This document shows positions 27,061 through 36,463 of a stretch of 64,000 nt of DNA, one piece after another; position 1 is the first letter of the stretch; each line of letters opens with the position of its first letter. Origin of the DNA: Paenibacillus aquistagni (GTDB lineage Bacteria > Bacillota > Bacilli > Paenibacillales > Paenibacillaceae); assembly GCF_900177815.1 (NCBI RefSeq), contig NZ_FXAZ01000003.1, positions 543,809 to 607,808 on the forward strand, written 5' to 3'. The position numbers and the translations under genes are program-made. A model generated the notes under the pieces. The model did no database searches. It saw only the letters and a list, made by a program, of their open reading frames with translations, and was not told where the DNA came from.

Positions 27061-27161
27061 GCCCATAAGTTTATGTATAGGAACACTTGAATGAGTTGTA
27101 TCGTATCAGGACTGCCAACATGAGATGGCATCCAAATTGGGAACGAGCAGCTATGTGAGGA

Positions 27162-27195
27162 ATTTCATAGCATCAGTGGATGCAGCCTATGAAAT
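27162..27195 (+). promoter_or_regulatory. Hairpin in the leader of the U32 gene
   Basis: ATTTCATAGCATC at 27162-27174 pairs with GATG (27179-27182) and CTATGAAAT (27187-27195), leaving a 4-nt CAGC bulge and an AGTG loop. It ends about 70 bp before the start codon and has no T-run, so it is not a terminator. It may be an operator or a leader RNA structure. Confidence 0.4.
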
Positions 27196-27266
27196 CGGGT
27201 AAAATATATAGTTAGAGCTTTTAAGAGGAACCTAGGGTCTCATGCAAGAGATAACGGAGGATGAAG

Positions 27267-30179
27267 ATGACAACGATACGTCGTGAAGATATAGAACTGC
27301 TGGCCCCTGCAGGAGATTGGGATTGCATGCGCGCAGCTGTTGCGAATGGCGCAGACGCCATCTTTTTTGGAGTTGAGAAATTCAACGCTCGTGCGAGAGC
27401 GAACAACTTCCGCATGGATGAACTGCCGGAAATTATGTCCTTTCTTCATAGCTATGGAGTGAAGGGCTTTTTGACCTTTAATATTCTCGTATTTGAAGAT
27501 GAGCTTCGCGATGCGAAGGAATTGATCGAGACGTGCATGGATGCGGGTGTGGATGCGGTTATTGTACAGGACCTGGGTCTTGTGAAAATGATTCGCGAGA
27601 TCTCGCCGGACTTCCCGATTCACGGTTCGACACAGATGACGATTACATCACCGGAGGCGGTGGAATTCACGAAGCCGTTCGATATGGAGCGGGTCGTGCT
27701 TGGCCGCGAAAATAACCTGAAGCAGATTCGGAAGATCGGCGAGCAGGTGAAGCTGCCGATGGAGGTCTTCGTCCATGGTGCGATCTGCGTATCCTACTCG
27801 GGACAGTGTCTCACGTCCGAGATGTGGGGCGGACGCTCCGCGAACCGCGGCGAGTGCGCTCAGGCGTGCCGACTCCCATACGACATGATGGTCGATGGGG
27901 AGCATAAGCCGATGGGCGATGTGACGTATTTGCTATCGCCAAAGGATCTGGCCGCGATCGATATCGTGCCAGAGCTGATTGAAGCAGGCGTGACGTCCTT
28001 TAAGATCGAAGGGCGCATGAAGCAGCCAGAGTATGTGGCGAACGTCGTAAGCAAATACCGTAAGGCGATTGATGACTATTTCGATGGACAATGGGCGGGA
28101 CCGTCCAAAGAAGAGGTACGGGAGCTGGAGCAAAGCTTCTCCCGCGGCTTCACGCATGGTTTCCTGAAGGGCACGAACAATAAGCAGCTCGTCGATGGGA
28201 CATTTCCGAAGAGCCGCGGCGTGTATGTGGGCCGTGTAGAGCAGGTCCTGCGCGATGGAGTCGTGTGTAAAATTGAAGCACCGCTGAAGCGTGGCGACGG
28301 CATCGGCTTCGATGCGGGCGATCCGACGCAGAAGGAAGAAGGCGGACGCATTTACGATCTGCGCCGCAAGGGCGTGAAGCTGGAAGGCGAAGCGCAGGAG
28401 GGATGGATCATCGACATCATCCCTGGGCGCAATGACGTTAACCTTCGTCGAGTGAAGGTAGGAGATCGCATATGGAAGACAAGCGATCCTGCGTTGGATA
28501 AGCGCATGCGCGCTACTTTTGAGACGGAGAAGCCTTATCGCGTATTCCCGGTTCATGTGAAGGCGGAAGGACGCGTAGGTGAGCCGCTTCGCACATGGTG
28601 GACCGATGTGCAGAAGGGTTCTGTGGTCCAGGTGGACTCCGAGCTGCTTCTGGAAGAGGCGAAGAAGCGTCCGATGGATGAGGCGCTGTTGGAGGAGCAA
28701 TTTGGCCGTCTTGGTGGAACCGTGTATCAGTTGGAGAAGCTGGACGTATCCCTTGAAGGCGACCTGATTGTCCCGATGCGTGAATTGAATGCGATTCGCC
28801 GTCAGGCGGTTGAGCAATTGGCTGGCGAGCGTCCGAAGCCGCCAGTATATACGAAGCACGAGGCAGATCTATTTGCCGATGCTTATACCAATCGTAAGGC
28901 CATTCCGTATGGCGGCGGCCAGTTAACCGCCCTGTGCCGCTCGCTTGAGCAGGTGAAGGCAGCGGTTAAGACACCGGTAGCGATGATCTACGTGGACTTT
29001 GAGTTTATCAAGCAGTTCCCAGAGGCGATTGGCGTTTGCCGCGAAGCAGGCAAGCCTGTAGCACTGGTGACGCCGCGTATTCACATGCCGCTGGAGAATG
29101 GCTATCATCGCAACATTCTGAAGCTGAAGCCTGACGCGGTGCTTGTGCGCAATACAGGAGCCCTAAACTTCTACCTCCAGGCGAAGGCGGAATGGGAGCA
29201 GCAGCGTGCGGCAATGAGCATGGGTGCTGGCAAAGGTGAAGCTAGCGGGCAAGGATCAAAAGCGGTGACAGGGTTAGATGATTCCACTTCTACTGTGGAA
29301 GCTGGAAACGCTAGAGGTTCAACAATGGCTCAGGAAGCGGGTAACGATATAAATGCATCAACACCTATAAGTGCCGATAATGGCGGTTCTAATGGACTAG
29401 CAGCTTCTGATAAAGGAACAGGCTCACGGGGAGCTTCCAATACGAGCGCAGAGCATAATCTACATGTGCGAGTGAATGATGAGGGACATAACGCATCTAA
29501 AGATCATTCAGATCCTATTGATGGTATTGCAACGACTAGCATCGGCGCTTGGAGAGAGCAGGAGCATGAAGCATCCGGTGGCATCCTAGGAACGAACGAT
29601 GTGCCAGATGCATTCCCTCTCCTGATTGGTGACTTCTCGCTAAATGTGGCCAATCATAAGGCGGTGGAGCTGTTTGTTGAAGCGGGACTGGACAGCATCA
29701 CACCTTCCTATGATCTGAACATCCAGCAGATGGTGGATATGCTCGGCTACGCGGATACCTCGAAGCTTGAGATCGTCATCCATCAGCATTTGCCGATGTT
29801 CCATACCGAGCATTGTGTATACTGTACATTCTTGAGTGAAGGCACAGATTATACGAACTGCGGCCGTCCTTGTGAGGAGCATCGCGTCTCCTTGCGTGAC
29901 CGTATCGGCATGTCGCACCCTGTGCGTGTAGACGAAGGCTGCCGCAACACGGTGTACAATGCGATCGAGCAATCCGGCGCGGAGTATTTGAAGCACTTCT
30001 TGGATCTGGGTGTGGGTTCTTACCGTGTGGAGTTTTTAGAGGAAACATCCGAGCAGGTGCAAGAGGTCATTGATCTGTATGCTCGCGCGCTTCGCGGTGA
30101 GATCAGCGGCACGCAGGTATGGCGTCAGTTGAAGGCGACGAATCAGCTTGGGGTAACACGCGGGCAGTTGGTGAAGTAA
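27267..30179 (+). CDS. Peptidase U32 family protein (RlhA/TrhP-type), with low-complexity insert
   Basis: 970 residues. The U32 barrel covers ~1-350, opening with ELLAPAGDWDCMRAAV. The conserved cysteines appear in CVSYSGQC and NRGECAQAC (~175-205). Residues ~370-560 fit the DUF3656 module. A second barrel-like part follows, ending with another Cys cluster HCVYC...CGRPCEEH (~850-875). Despite the name, studied members are iron-sulfur RNA hydroxylases, and E. coli RlhA (YdcP), which also carries DUF3656, hydroxylates 23S rRNA. Residues ~652-778 are a Gly/Ser/Asn/Asp/Thr-rich stretch unlike the rest. ATG 27267 is 6 bp after GGAGG; ATG 27261 abuts it and is unlikely. Confidence 0.88.
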   Translation: MTTIRREDIELLAPAGDWDCMRAAVANGADAIFFGVEKFNARARANNFRMDELPEIMSFLHSYGVKGFLTFNILVFEDELRDAKELIETCMDAGVDAVIVQDLGLVKMIREISPDFPIHGSTQMTITSPEAVEFTKPFDMERVVLGRENNLKQIRKIGEQVKLPMEVFVHGAICVSYSGQCLTSEMWGGRSANRGECAQACRLPYDMMVDGEHKPMGDVTYLLSPKDLAAIDIVPELIEAGVTSFKIEGRMKQPEYVANVVSKYRKAIDDYFDGQWAGPSKEEVRELEQSFSRGFTHGFLKGTNNKQLVDGTFPKSRGVYVGRVEQVLRDGVVCKIEAPLKRGDGIGFDAGDPTQKEEGGRIYDLRRKGVKLEGEAQEGWIIDIIPGRNDVNLRRVKVGDRIWKTSDPALDKRMRATFETEKPYRVFPVHVKAEGRVGEPLRTWWTDVQKGSVVQVDSELLLEEAKKRPMDEALLEEQFGRLGGTVYQLEKLDVSLEGDLIVPMRELNAIRRQAVEQLAGERPKPPVYTKHEADLFADAYTNRKAIPYGGGQLTALCRSLEQVKAAVKTPVAMIYVDFEFIKQFPEAIGVCREAGKPVALVTPRIHMPLENGYHRNILKLKPDAVLVRNTGALNFYLQAKAEWEQQRAAMSMGAGKGEASGQGSKAVTGLDDSTSTVEAGNARGSTMAQEAGNDINASTPISADNGGSNGLAASDKGTGSRGASNTSAEHNLHVRVNDEGHNASKDHSDPIDGIATTSIGAWREQEHEASGGILGTNDVPDAFPLLIGDFSLNVANHKAVELFVEAGLDSITPSYDLNIQQMVDMLGYADTSKLEIVIHQHLPMFHTEHCVYCTFLSEGTDYTNCGRPCEEHRVSLRDRIGMSHPVRVDEGCRNTVYNAIEQSGAEYLKHFLDLGVGSYRVEFLEETSEQVQEVIDLYARALRGEISGTQVWRQLKATNQLGVTRGQLVK

Positions 30180-30510
30180 AAGGACAGGTGCAGATATCCA
30201 GATAAGTTATAGATAGCTTACTGAAGGGTATTATGAATAATGGCGCTTCTAGAACTACCATCCAAGGTAGGCGTAGAGGCGCCTTTTTTCTAGCGGAGCA
30301 ATTGAGATCAGGAACGAGATTTGTTTATGTTCTTATCTATCAAACAACCATCTAATTTTTCTTAAAAGGATTTGTTAGGGTGAATAGGGATACAGATCAA
30401 ATACTAGAACTATAATAAGCCAATTTGCCTATTGTTATATCATGGAACAAGTTTCAATAGTATAATGGCTAATATTGCAGAAGTGTAACAGCATGGTGGA
30501 GGTGCGACAT
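30180..30510. other. Gap between the U32 gene and galU
   Basis: 331 bp holding the U32 terminator and, near galU, a perfect -10 TATAAT at 30461-30466 without a convincing -35. No gene is supported. Confidence 0.4.
30242..30289 (+). terminator. Strong terminator after the U32 gene
   Basis: GGCGCTTCTA at 30242-30251 pairs with TAGAGGCGCC at 30274-30283 (one wobble), enclosing CTACC/GGTAG, followed by TTTTTT. It lies about 60 bp after the stop codon. Confidence 0.88.
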
Positions 30511-31380
30511 TTGAAAGTACGGAAGGCGATCATCCCTGCAGCAGGCTTAGGTACTCGATTCCTGCCTGCCACGAAGGCGATGCCTAAAGAAATGCTGCCG
30601 ATCGTGGACAAACCAACCATTCAATACATCATAGAAGAAGCGGTAGCCTCTGGCATTGAAGATATTATTATTGTGACCGGTAAAGGAAAGCGGGCGATTG
30701 AGGATCATTTCGATAATGCCTTTGAGCTGGAGTCACTGCTAGTCGAGAAGGAGAAGCTAGGGCTGCTGGAAGAGGTCCAGAAATCCTCCAATTTGGCTGA
30801 TATCCATTATATTCGTCAAAAGGAACCAAGAGGTCTTGGACACGCTATCTGGTGCGCACGCAAGTTTATTGGAAACGAACCTTTTGCTGTATTACTCGGG
30901 GATGACATTGTAGAAGCAGACAAGCCTTGCTTGCAGCAGATGATTGAAGTGTTTAACCAATATCATTCATCCGTTGTGGGCGTTCAACCTGTCCCATGGG
31001 AAGAAGTATGCCGTTACGGTATTGTAGCTGGAGAACAGCTAACAGAGCGTGTGATGCGTACGGATCGATTGGTGGAGAAGCCTGCTGCGGGATCGGCTCC
31101 CTCTAACTGGGCGATCATGGGGAGATATATTCTTACTCCGCGTATCTTCGAACTGTTAGAGCACCAAGATGTTGGGGTTAACGGAGAAATCCAGCTTACG
31201 GATGCAATTGCAAGCCTCGGGCAAGAAGAGCAGATTCTGGCTTATCATTTTGAAGGCAATCGTCACGACGTAGGCGAGAAGCTTGGGTTTATTGAAACGA
31301 CGATTCATTATGCACTTCAGCGGGATGAATTGAGGGAATCGTTGTTGAGGTATATGGAAGAGCAATTGAAAAATAAGTAG
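30511..31380 (+). CDS. galU: UTP-glucose-1-phosphate uridylyltransferase
   Basis: Makes UDP-glucose from UTP and glucose-1-phosphate. The 289 residues show the nucleotidyltransferase start [19 protein letters not shown], the [12 protein letters not shown] segment and the LLGDDIV metal/sugar site, all specific to GalU rather than RmlA. TTG at 30511 has GGAGGTG 6 bp upstream and gives [12 protein letters not shown]; upstream in-frame codons lack a ribosome binding site. It is the gene next to the glycan locus and may supply its initiating sugar or teichoic acid and glycolipid synthesis, but it ends in its own terminator and has normal base composition. Confidence 0.94.
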   Translation: MKVRKAIIPAAGLGTRFLPATKAMPKEMLPIVDKPTIQYIIEEAVASGIEDIIIVTGKGKRAIEDHFDNAFELESLLVEKEKLGLLEEVQKSSNLADIHYIRQKEPRGLGHAIWCARKFIGNEPFAVLLGDDIVEADKPCLQQMIEVFNQYHSSVVGVQPVPWEEVCRYGIVAGEQLTERVMRTDRLVEKPAAGSAPSNWAIMGRYILTPRIFELLEHQDVGVNGEIQLTDAIASLGQEEQILAYHFEGNRHDVGEKLGFIETTIHYALQRDELRESLLRYMEEQLKNK

Positions 31381-31396
31381 TATAGTTTAGTAAAAC

Positions 31397-31434
31397 ACCC
31401 GGCAACTGCATGTGCAGGAACCGGGTATTTGTTT
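31397..31434. terminator. Shared terminator of galU and the O-ligase gene
   Basis: ACCCGG at 31397-31402 pairs with CCGGGT at 31421-31426, with inner CTGCA/TGCAG. T-rich tails occur on the plus side (ATTTGTTT) and the minus side. It serves convergent genes. Confidence 0.7.
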
Positions 31435-31455
31435 CATATACGCTAGAGATTATTA

Positions 31456-33897
31456 TCAAAACTTCTTAGTTACGATGCGACCGATACTATCCTTGGCATT
31501 TTCATCAACCTCAACCAGCTTATTAAAGTGATCTTCATCATTCATACCTAGTTTTTCTGAAGCAGCGAGATACCATGTCATCATTTCTACATTAATAACA
31601 TTACTAAGATCATCTTGCAAATGTGATTTTATCATGCCATAAGCTTCCTGTGTCTGTCCCTGCATATAATATGCTTGTCCAGCCCTAAGAGCGACGTTCG
31701 GGGTAATCTCAAAAGCTTTGCCTTGAAATTGACCCTCGGGCAAGGTTCTAAGATGCTTAATTCCCTTGTTGATATGATCTAGTGAATTAAGTACGGTATC
31801 TATATATGTTTTTCTTGTTGCTGAATCTGGAGCATTATAAGCTAATTGAATGCCGATATGCATATATTGTTCATACCAACTAATATCCCAAGGGAATCGG
31901 TACGCATTAGCCTCATACACCCTAAAAATGTCTTGATCGAGTTTTTTACTTTGATAGAGACTGTTTAAGGTCATTAAGAGTCTTTTATTTGAAGGGTCTG
32001 TTTTTATAGCAGTATGAATTGTTTTTTCAGCTTCTTGATAAAACTCATCACTTTGGGACTGTCTGTAAACTTGCGTTAATAAGGTGGCTTTCTCGATTGC
32101 ATAATCTGGATGGTTGCCTCGTATTATCAGAGCTTTATTCAATGGTGCTACAAGTTCATTATAGTTATTTGTCACTTCGCGAAGCTCCTGTGCTTCAATA
32201 AATGAATTGGTTGCAGAGATAAATAATCCAGACACAATTAGCAGAACAACTGAAATGACTCCAATAGTTGCGCTATAAACTGTACGTAAAGTTTTAGGTT
32301 TGATCTTAAGCTTAAATGGTTTGCTTTCTATCGATGCTGTCATACCACCAAGACAAATAAATACTAATACACCAATATAGGCGTAGCTCATATTAAAGTC
32401 GAGTATGCTGTGTATAAGAATAGACGCTGCAATAATAAAATAAACAAAGTGTTCGCTTCTTTTTTCTTCATTTACTTTTATATAGCCTCTTATATACTGC
32501 ACGAAAATGTATATTAAGAACGCTGCAAAAATTACAAATCCCAATATCCCTGTCTCAATCAGATATTGCAAATAAAAGTTGTGTGCTTGACGAGAAGTAT
32601 AAGGGTTGTTCTGATATTGCTCGTAGAGTGCGCTCCATGCGCCGCCGCCTGCTCCAATAATAGGATAGTCCTTGACGACCTTCATCGCATCTTTATAGAA
32701 GGTAAGTCTTTCTAAGACAGAGTGCTGTTCGAAGTTAATATTCTCAAGACGGGTTTGAATATTTTCCGGGAGAATATTTTTTGCACTAGTACCGACTAGG
32801 ACGAACAAAAGAAGTGCGCCTAAAACTATCCCCCCAACAGGAATAAGGAAATTGCCCCACTTTTTGTTTGACAAATTACCCGTTGCCTTCTCCAATGCTG
32901 GGGACACCCATTTTTCTAATGCTAGAGAGATTCCACCTGAAACAGCTGAACCGATTAGAATATACAGCCAACCAGTTAATGATTGGGATACGCTAAATGC
33001 TGATTGTAATTGCAGACCAAGATCCGTAACAGGATTCAGAATAATGATTGTTACAATCCCACTAACGGCAAGATGTAGGATCCACATTAACTGTCGATAT
33101 GGCTTGAGGAAGACCAGCAATAGAACAAACACTACTGGAAGCAAAACTAATCCACCGCGAGATAGCGTTAAGAAGATGGACAGAATAATAGGAACGAGCA
33201 TAAAGCCATGGATGAATTTGCTCCACCAAGATCGTGATTTACCAATTAGAAATGCCGCAACAAACAAGAAAGCCATTAGATAAGCAGCGTATGTATTCGC
33301 ATATTGGAAGACGGAAGTAAGACGAGCACCATTGGAATCGACCATGACAGCATCTTTGTATGCTCCGGATGAAATGGTGGGAGAACCAAGCCACTTCACA
33401 AGCGTAGTAATGAGAGGGCCGTTCCCAAGCCAATGAAATAACCCGAAAAATACAATAATATAAGCTATGGTAGTAATCACATAAGTAAGCAGCTTATTTA
33501 CGGTAGTATGTTGTGATAGTACTTGCGATGTTATAAAGAACAAGGCGTACATCAAAGTGATAAGCAACATATTAATTGCAAGATATTGTGATGCTGAACT
33601 TATTAATGATATTAGATAGCTTAGTGGAAGTAAGAACACGATGATACTGGAAAGAGTGATTTGTATCCATTTTGAATTTTTCTCTATCAATATTATGGTT
33701 AAAATGCTGATTAACGATGACCATAATATTGATATATAAATAGATTGCTCAAAAGCTTGATCTTGTCCATTAAATAAAGCAACTCTAAAGGACGCCCAGA
33801 AAAGAAATAATGTGACTAGTCCTAATAGCAGCCAGTATAACTGCAAGCCATCTGAAGTTTTGCTATTTTTTGTCGTAGAATATCCATAGGTCGACAA
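31456..33897 (-). CDS. O-antigen ligase/Wzy family membrane protein (WsfB/WsaB-like O-oligosaccharyltransferase)
   Basis: 813-residue polytopic protein with a dozen or so helices in residues ~20-600. A Wzy_C-type block (~380-490) holds the characteristic outside loop: RLTFYKDAMKVVKDYPIIGAG, then QAHNFYLQYLIETGILGF. Residues ~610-813 are soluble and TPR-like (helical pairs, ALRAGQAYYMQGQTQEAYG). Length and C-terminal extension resemble WsfB/WsaB, the ligases that move S-layer glycans from lipid carrier to protein. TTG at 33897, 7 bp after GGAG, is preferred to an ATG 22 codons earlier. It is transcribed opposite to the main glycan operon, from the same gap. An O-polymerase role is the alternative. 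Confidence 0.75.
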   Translation of the reverse strand: MSTYGYSTTKNSKTSDGLQLYWLLLGLVTLFLFWASFRVALFNGQDQAFEQSIYISILWSSLISILTIILIEKNSKWIQITLSSIIVFLLPLSYLISLISSASQYLAINMLLITLMYALFFITSQVLSQHTTVNKLLTYVITTIAYIIVFFGLFHWLGNGPLITTLVKWLGSPTISSGAYKDAVMVDSNGARLTSVFQYANTYAAYLMAFLFVAAFLIGKSRSWWSKFIHGFMLVPIILSIFLTLSRGGLVLLPVVFVLLLVFLKPYRQLMWILHLAVSGIVTIIILNPVTDLGLQLQSAFSVSQSLTGWLYILIGSAVSGGISLALEKWVSPALEKATGNLSNKKWGNFLIPVGGIVLGALLLFVLVGTSAKNILPENIQTRLENINFEQHSVLERLTFYKDAMKVVKDYPIIGAGGGAWSALYEQYQNNPYTSRQAHNFYLQYLIETGILGFVIFAAFLIYIFVQYIRGYIKVNEEKRSEHFVYFIIAASILIHSILDFNMSYAYIGVLVFICLGGMTASIESKPFKLKIKPKTLRTVYSATIGVISVVLLIVSGLFISATNSFIEAQELREVTNNYNELVAPLNKALIIRGNHPDYAIEKATLLTQVYRQSQSDEFYQEAEKTIHTAIKTDPSNKRLLMTLNSLYQSKKLDQDIFRVYEANAYRFPWDISWYEQYMHIGIQLAYNAPDSATRKTYIDTVLNSLDHINKGIKHLRTLPEGQFQGKAFEITPNVALRAGQAYYMQGQTQEAYGMIKSHLQDDLSNVINVEMMTWYLAASEKLGMNDEDHFNKLVEVDENAKDSIGRIVTKKF

Positions 33898-34380
33898 TTT
33901 CTCTGCTCCTTTGCTATTGAAATCGAATGTATTTATTTTAGCAATAAATATAAGTTCGAACAACGTTAAACGTAAGTCTCAATTGGAAAATGATAATTGT
34001 GGTGGTGATTTAATCGATTCTGTAGTAAAAGCTTAACGATTCATTTCCCCTACAACTTTTCTCAAACTCATCTGATAAACTTAACAAAATTATCGAGGAA
34101 GTAAAAATATTGTAATTGAAATGTAATATTGTTGAATATTCGATTCATCTGGTTACATTGAGCTATAATAGACGAGGAGTATTGAGCATTATCATTTACG
34201 ATAGTATAAAGGTATTGTTTTTTTATTTATTGCGTTTAACATTAGAAATGCTTCAGGCTATTCGAAAATGGAGGATTAACATATATATGAGTGTAATTAA
34301 CAGTTGGTGAATTTGAGCGTAATCTGTTGTCGATATAACGATAAAAAACCTTATAAAGGATGAGGGAGTGATTTGTTAAA
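33898..34380. other. Divergent promoter region of the glycan locus
   Basis: 483 bp of AT-rich DNA between the O-ligase gene and wzm. It holds the candidate promoter at 34182-34210 and a second TATAAT at 34164-34169 without a good -35. A 64-codon frame at 34116-34310 has no ribosome binding site. Confidence 0.5.
34182..34210 (+). promoter_or_regulatory. Candidate SigA promoter of the glycan operon
   Basis: TTGAGC at 34182-34187, 17 bp, TATAAA at 34205-34210. Transcription from near 34217 would give a leader of about 165 nt before wzm. It is the best hexamer pair in the gap. Confidence 0.5.
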
Positions 34381-35175
34381 ATGGTAATAGGGTTTATCAA
34401 AGATATCGTTTTACAGCAACGATTTATTATAGAGATGTCAAAAAAAGATTTTATAGCGAGATACTTAGGATCTTTTTTAGGGATTCTCTGGGCGTTTATT
34501 CAGCCTACTGTGCAAATACTTATTTTCTGGTTTGTATTTCAAGTAGGATTCAAGAGTGCTCCAGTAGATAACTTTCCTTTTATTTTATGGCTTATAGCTG
34601 CTATGATTCCTTGGTTTTTTATTTCTGATTCCATTACAAGTGCTACAACATCAATCATTGATAATAGTTACTTGGTGAAAAAGGTTGTTTTTCGAGTGAG
34701 CATCTTGCCCATAACAAAAATATATTCGGCTTTATTTATTCACTTTTTCTTTATTGTCTTTATGATCACGATGTTTTTAATTTATGGATATAACCCAACT
34801 GTCTACTACTTGCAGATTTTATATTATATATTTGCATCGATAATGCTTGTATTAGGAGTATCGTGGATTACATCATCGCTTGTCATTTTCATGAAAGACA
34901 TTGGTCAGATTGTAGGAGTTCTGGTGCAATTTGGATTCTGGCTTACGCCAATATTTTACTCTCTAGATATCGTTCCAGAGAAGTATCATTTCCTAATTAA
35001 AATAAATCCCGTTTATTACATTGTGGAAGGGTACCGAGATACCTTTATTTATCATAAGTGGTTTTGGGAACATCCTTTACTGACACTAAACTTCTGGATG
35101 ATAACATTTACGGTTCTTGCTTTAGGGACACTAATCTTTAAGAAGCTCCGTCCTCACTTTGCTGATGTACTATAG
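34381..35175 (+). CDS. wzm: ABC-2 polysaccharide exporter permease (Wzm/TagG type)
   Basis: 264-residue membrane subunit with six predicted helices. Family features are the amphipathic start ending in KKDFIARYLGSFLGILWAF, the IPWFFISDSI helix and the closing INPVYYIVEGYRDTFIY segment. It should export a lipid-linked glycan across the membrane together with the ATPase encoded 14 bp downstream. ATG at 34381 follows GAGGGAG at a rather long 12 bp, with no in-frame alternative between it and the upstream TGA. It is first gene of the AT-rich operon. TagG for teichoic acid is homologous, but the neighbours argue for a surface glycan. Confidence 0.9.
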   Translation: MVIGFIKDIVLQQRFIIEMSKKDFIARYLGSFLGILWAFIQPTVQILIFWFVFQVGFKSAPVDNFPFILWLIAAMIPWFFISDSITSATTSIIDNSYLVKKVVFRVSILPITKIYSALFIHFFFIVFMITMFLIYGYNPTVYYLQILYYIFASIMLVLGVSWITSSLVIFMKDIGQIVGVLVQFGFWLTPIFYSLDIVPEKYHFLIKINPVYYIVEGYRDTFIYHKWFWEHPLLTLNFWMITFTVLALGTLIFKKLRPHFADVL

Positions 35176-35189
35176 GAAGGAATGAAACG

Positions 35190-36455
35190 ATGGAACCTGA
35201 GGTAGCTTTGAAGGTAGAAAATGTAACAAAGGTATATAAGCTTTACGATAAACCAGTAGATCGGCTTAAAGAAGCCATGAACCCATTAGGTAAAAATTAC
35301 CATACGGAGTTCTACGCAGTTAAAAATATTTCATTTGAGTTAAAAAAGGGAGAGACTGTTGGGATCATCGGAAAGAACGGATCCGGTAAGTCCACTCTAT
35401 TAAAAATGATTACAGGAGTATTGCTCCCCTCAGCAGGGAAAATAGATGTGGATGGGAAAATATCGGCATTACTGGAGCTAGGTGCAGGATTTAATCCTGA
35501 ATATACTGGTATGGAAAATATCTATCTTAATGGTACAATAATGGGTCTGAAAAAAGAGGAAGTGGACGCTAAGTTAAAAGACATTCTTGATTTCGCGGAT
35601 ATAGGTGATTTTATTTATCAACCGGTAAAAATGTACTCTAGTGGAATGTTTGCTCGCTTAGCATTCGCAGTAGCCATAAATGTTGATCCAGATATATTAA
35701 TTGTTGATGAGGCTTTGAGTGTAGGGGATGTAAGATTTCAGCAGAAGTGTTATCGAAAAATTGAAGAGTTTAAGGATAAGAAGACTGTAGTAATGGTGAC
35801 TCATGATACAAGTGCAATTGTTAAGTATTGTGACCGAAGCATTTGGATAAATGAAGGAGTCCTTATGGGAGATGGTGATCCATTAGAAATATCCAAACAA
35901 TACCAGGCTTTTATGATAGATTCTTCGATTTCTAAGAAAGAGGTTCAAACTCATACTTACATAGGTTGCAACGACGATATCGATAGTATAAATCCAAGTC
36001 TTGATATTCTTGGGGACAAAGATGCTGAAATTATCGGAGTATCTATATTCGATGAAGTTAGTAACATAAAAACAACGATGCTGACTTCTAATCAACGAGT
36101 TAAACTTTCTTTAAAGATAAGAGCTAATCAAGATATTATTGATCCTATTATTGGATTCACATTAAAGGATCGTTTAGGTTCGACTATCTTTCAGACAAAT
36201 ACTTTTGCATTGAATCAAAAAGTCACAGATTTAAAGAAAAACGAGGTCGCTATATTTAGCTTTTGTTTTGAATTCCCTTCTCTAAATCATGGTACTTACA
36301 CAATATCACCAGCTATTGCATCTGGTACTCAAGGGAATCATATTCAACATTGTTGGGTGCATGATGCAATTATTGTTCGAATGCTACACTCTAATATGTT
36401 TCAATTAGAAGGGTATCTTTTGTTGGATAGCGTTGATTTCTGTAAAGAAATTTAG
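35190..36455 (+). CDS. wzt: ABC polysaccharide exporter ATPase with Wzt-like C-terminal domain
   Basis: 421 residues. The ABC domain (~1-250) has Walker A GKNGSGKST, signature YSSGMFARLAFA and Walker B ILIVDEALSVGD. The extra ~160 residues after ~265 form a beta-rich domain (GFTLKDRLGSTIFQTNTFA, HGTYTISPAIASG) as in Wzt of the E. coli O8/O9a systems, where it binds the modified chain end so only finished glycans are exported. Teichoic-acid TagH lacks this domain. ATG at 35190 lies behind AGGAAGGAATG. The next gene encodes a methyltransferase-glycosyltransferase fusion that could place such a cap. Confidence 0.9.
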   Translation: MEPEVALKVENVTKVYKLYDKPVDRLKEAMNPLGKNYHTEFYAVKNISFELKKGETVGIIGKNGSGKSTLLKMITGVLLPSAGKIDVDGKISALLELGAGFNPEYTGMENIYLNGTIMGLKKEEVDAKLKDILDFADIGDFIYQPVKMYSSGMFARLAFAVAINVDPDILIVDEALSVGDVRFQQKCYRKIEEFKDKKTVVMVTHDTSAIVKYCDRSIWINEGVLMGDGDPLEISKQYQAFMIDSSISKKEVQTHTYIGCNDDIDSINPSLDILGDKDAEIIGVSIFDEVSNIKTTMLTSNQRVKLSLKIRANQDIIDPIIGFTLKDRLGSTIFQTNTFALNQKVTDLKKNEVAIFSFCFEFPSLNHGTYTISPAIASGTQGNHIQHCWVHDAIIVRMLHSNMFQLEGYLLLDSVDFCKEI

Positions 36456-36463
36456 GAGGCAAT

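Larger units (their letters stand above)
26415..27266. other. Long gap before the U32 gene
   Basis: 852 bp without a supported gene. It contains two intrinsic terminators (26708-26738 and 27036-27060) and a bulged hairpin just before the next gene (27162-27195). Two terminators with no gene between hint at a lost gene or a small RNA between ~26740 and 27060. A 20-codon stretch (frame ending at 27065) reads protein-like but has no start. Confidence 0.4.

Noticed and set aside
26931..27131. Minus-strand 66-codon frame in the gap before the U32 gene
   Set aside because: No ribosome binding site and no family resemblance; it crosses the terminator at 27036-27060.
34116..34310. 64-codon frame upstream of wzm
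   Set aside because: TTG start with no spaced ribosome binding site; it spans the best promoter candidate of the operon.
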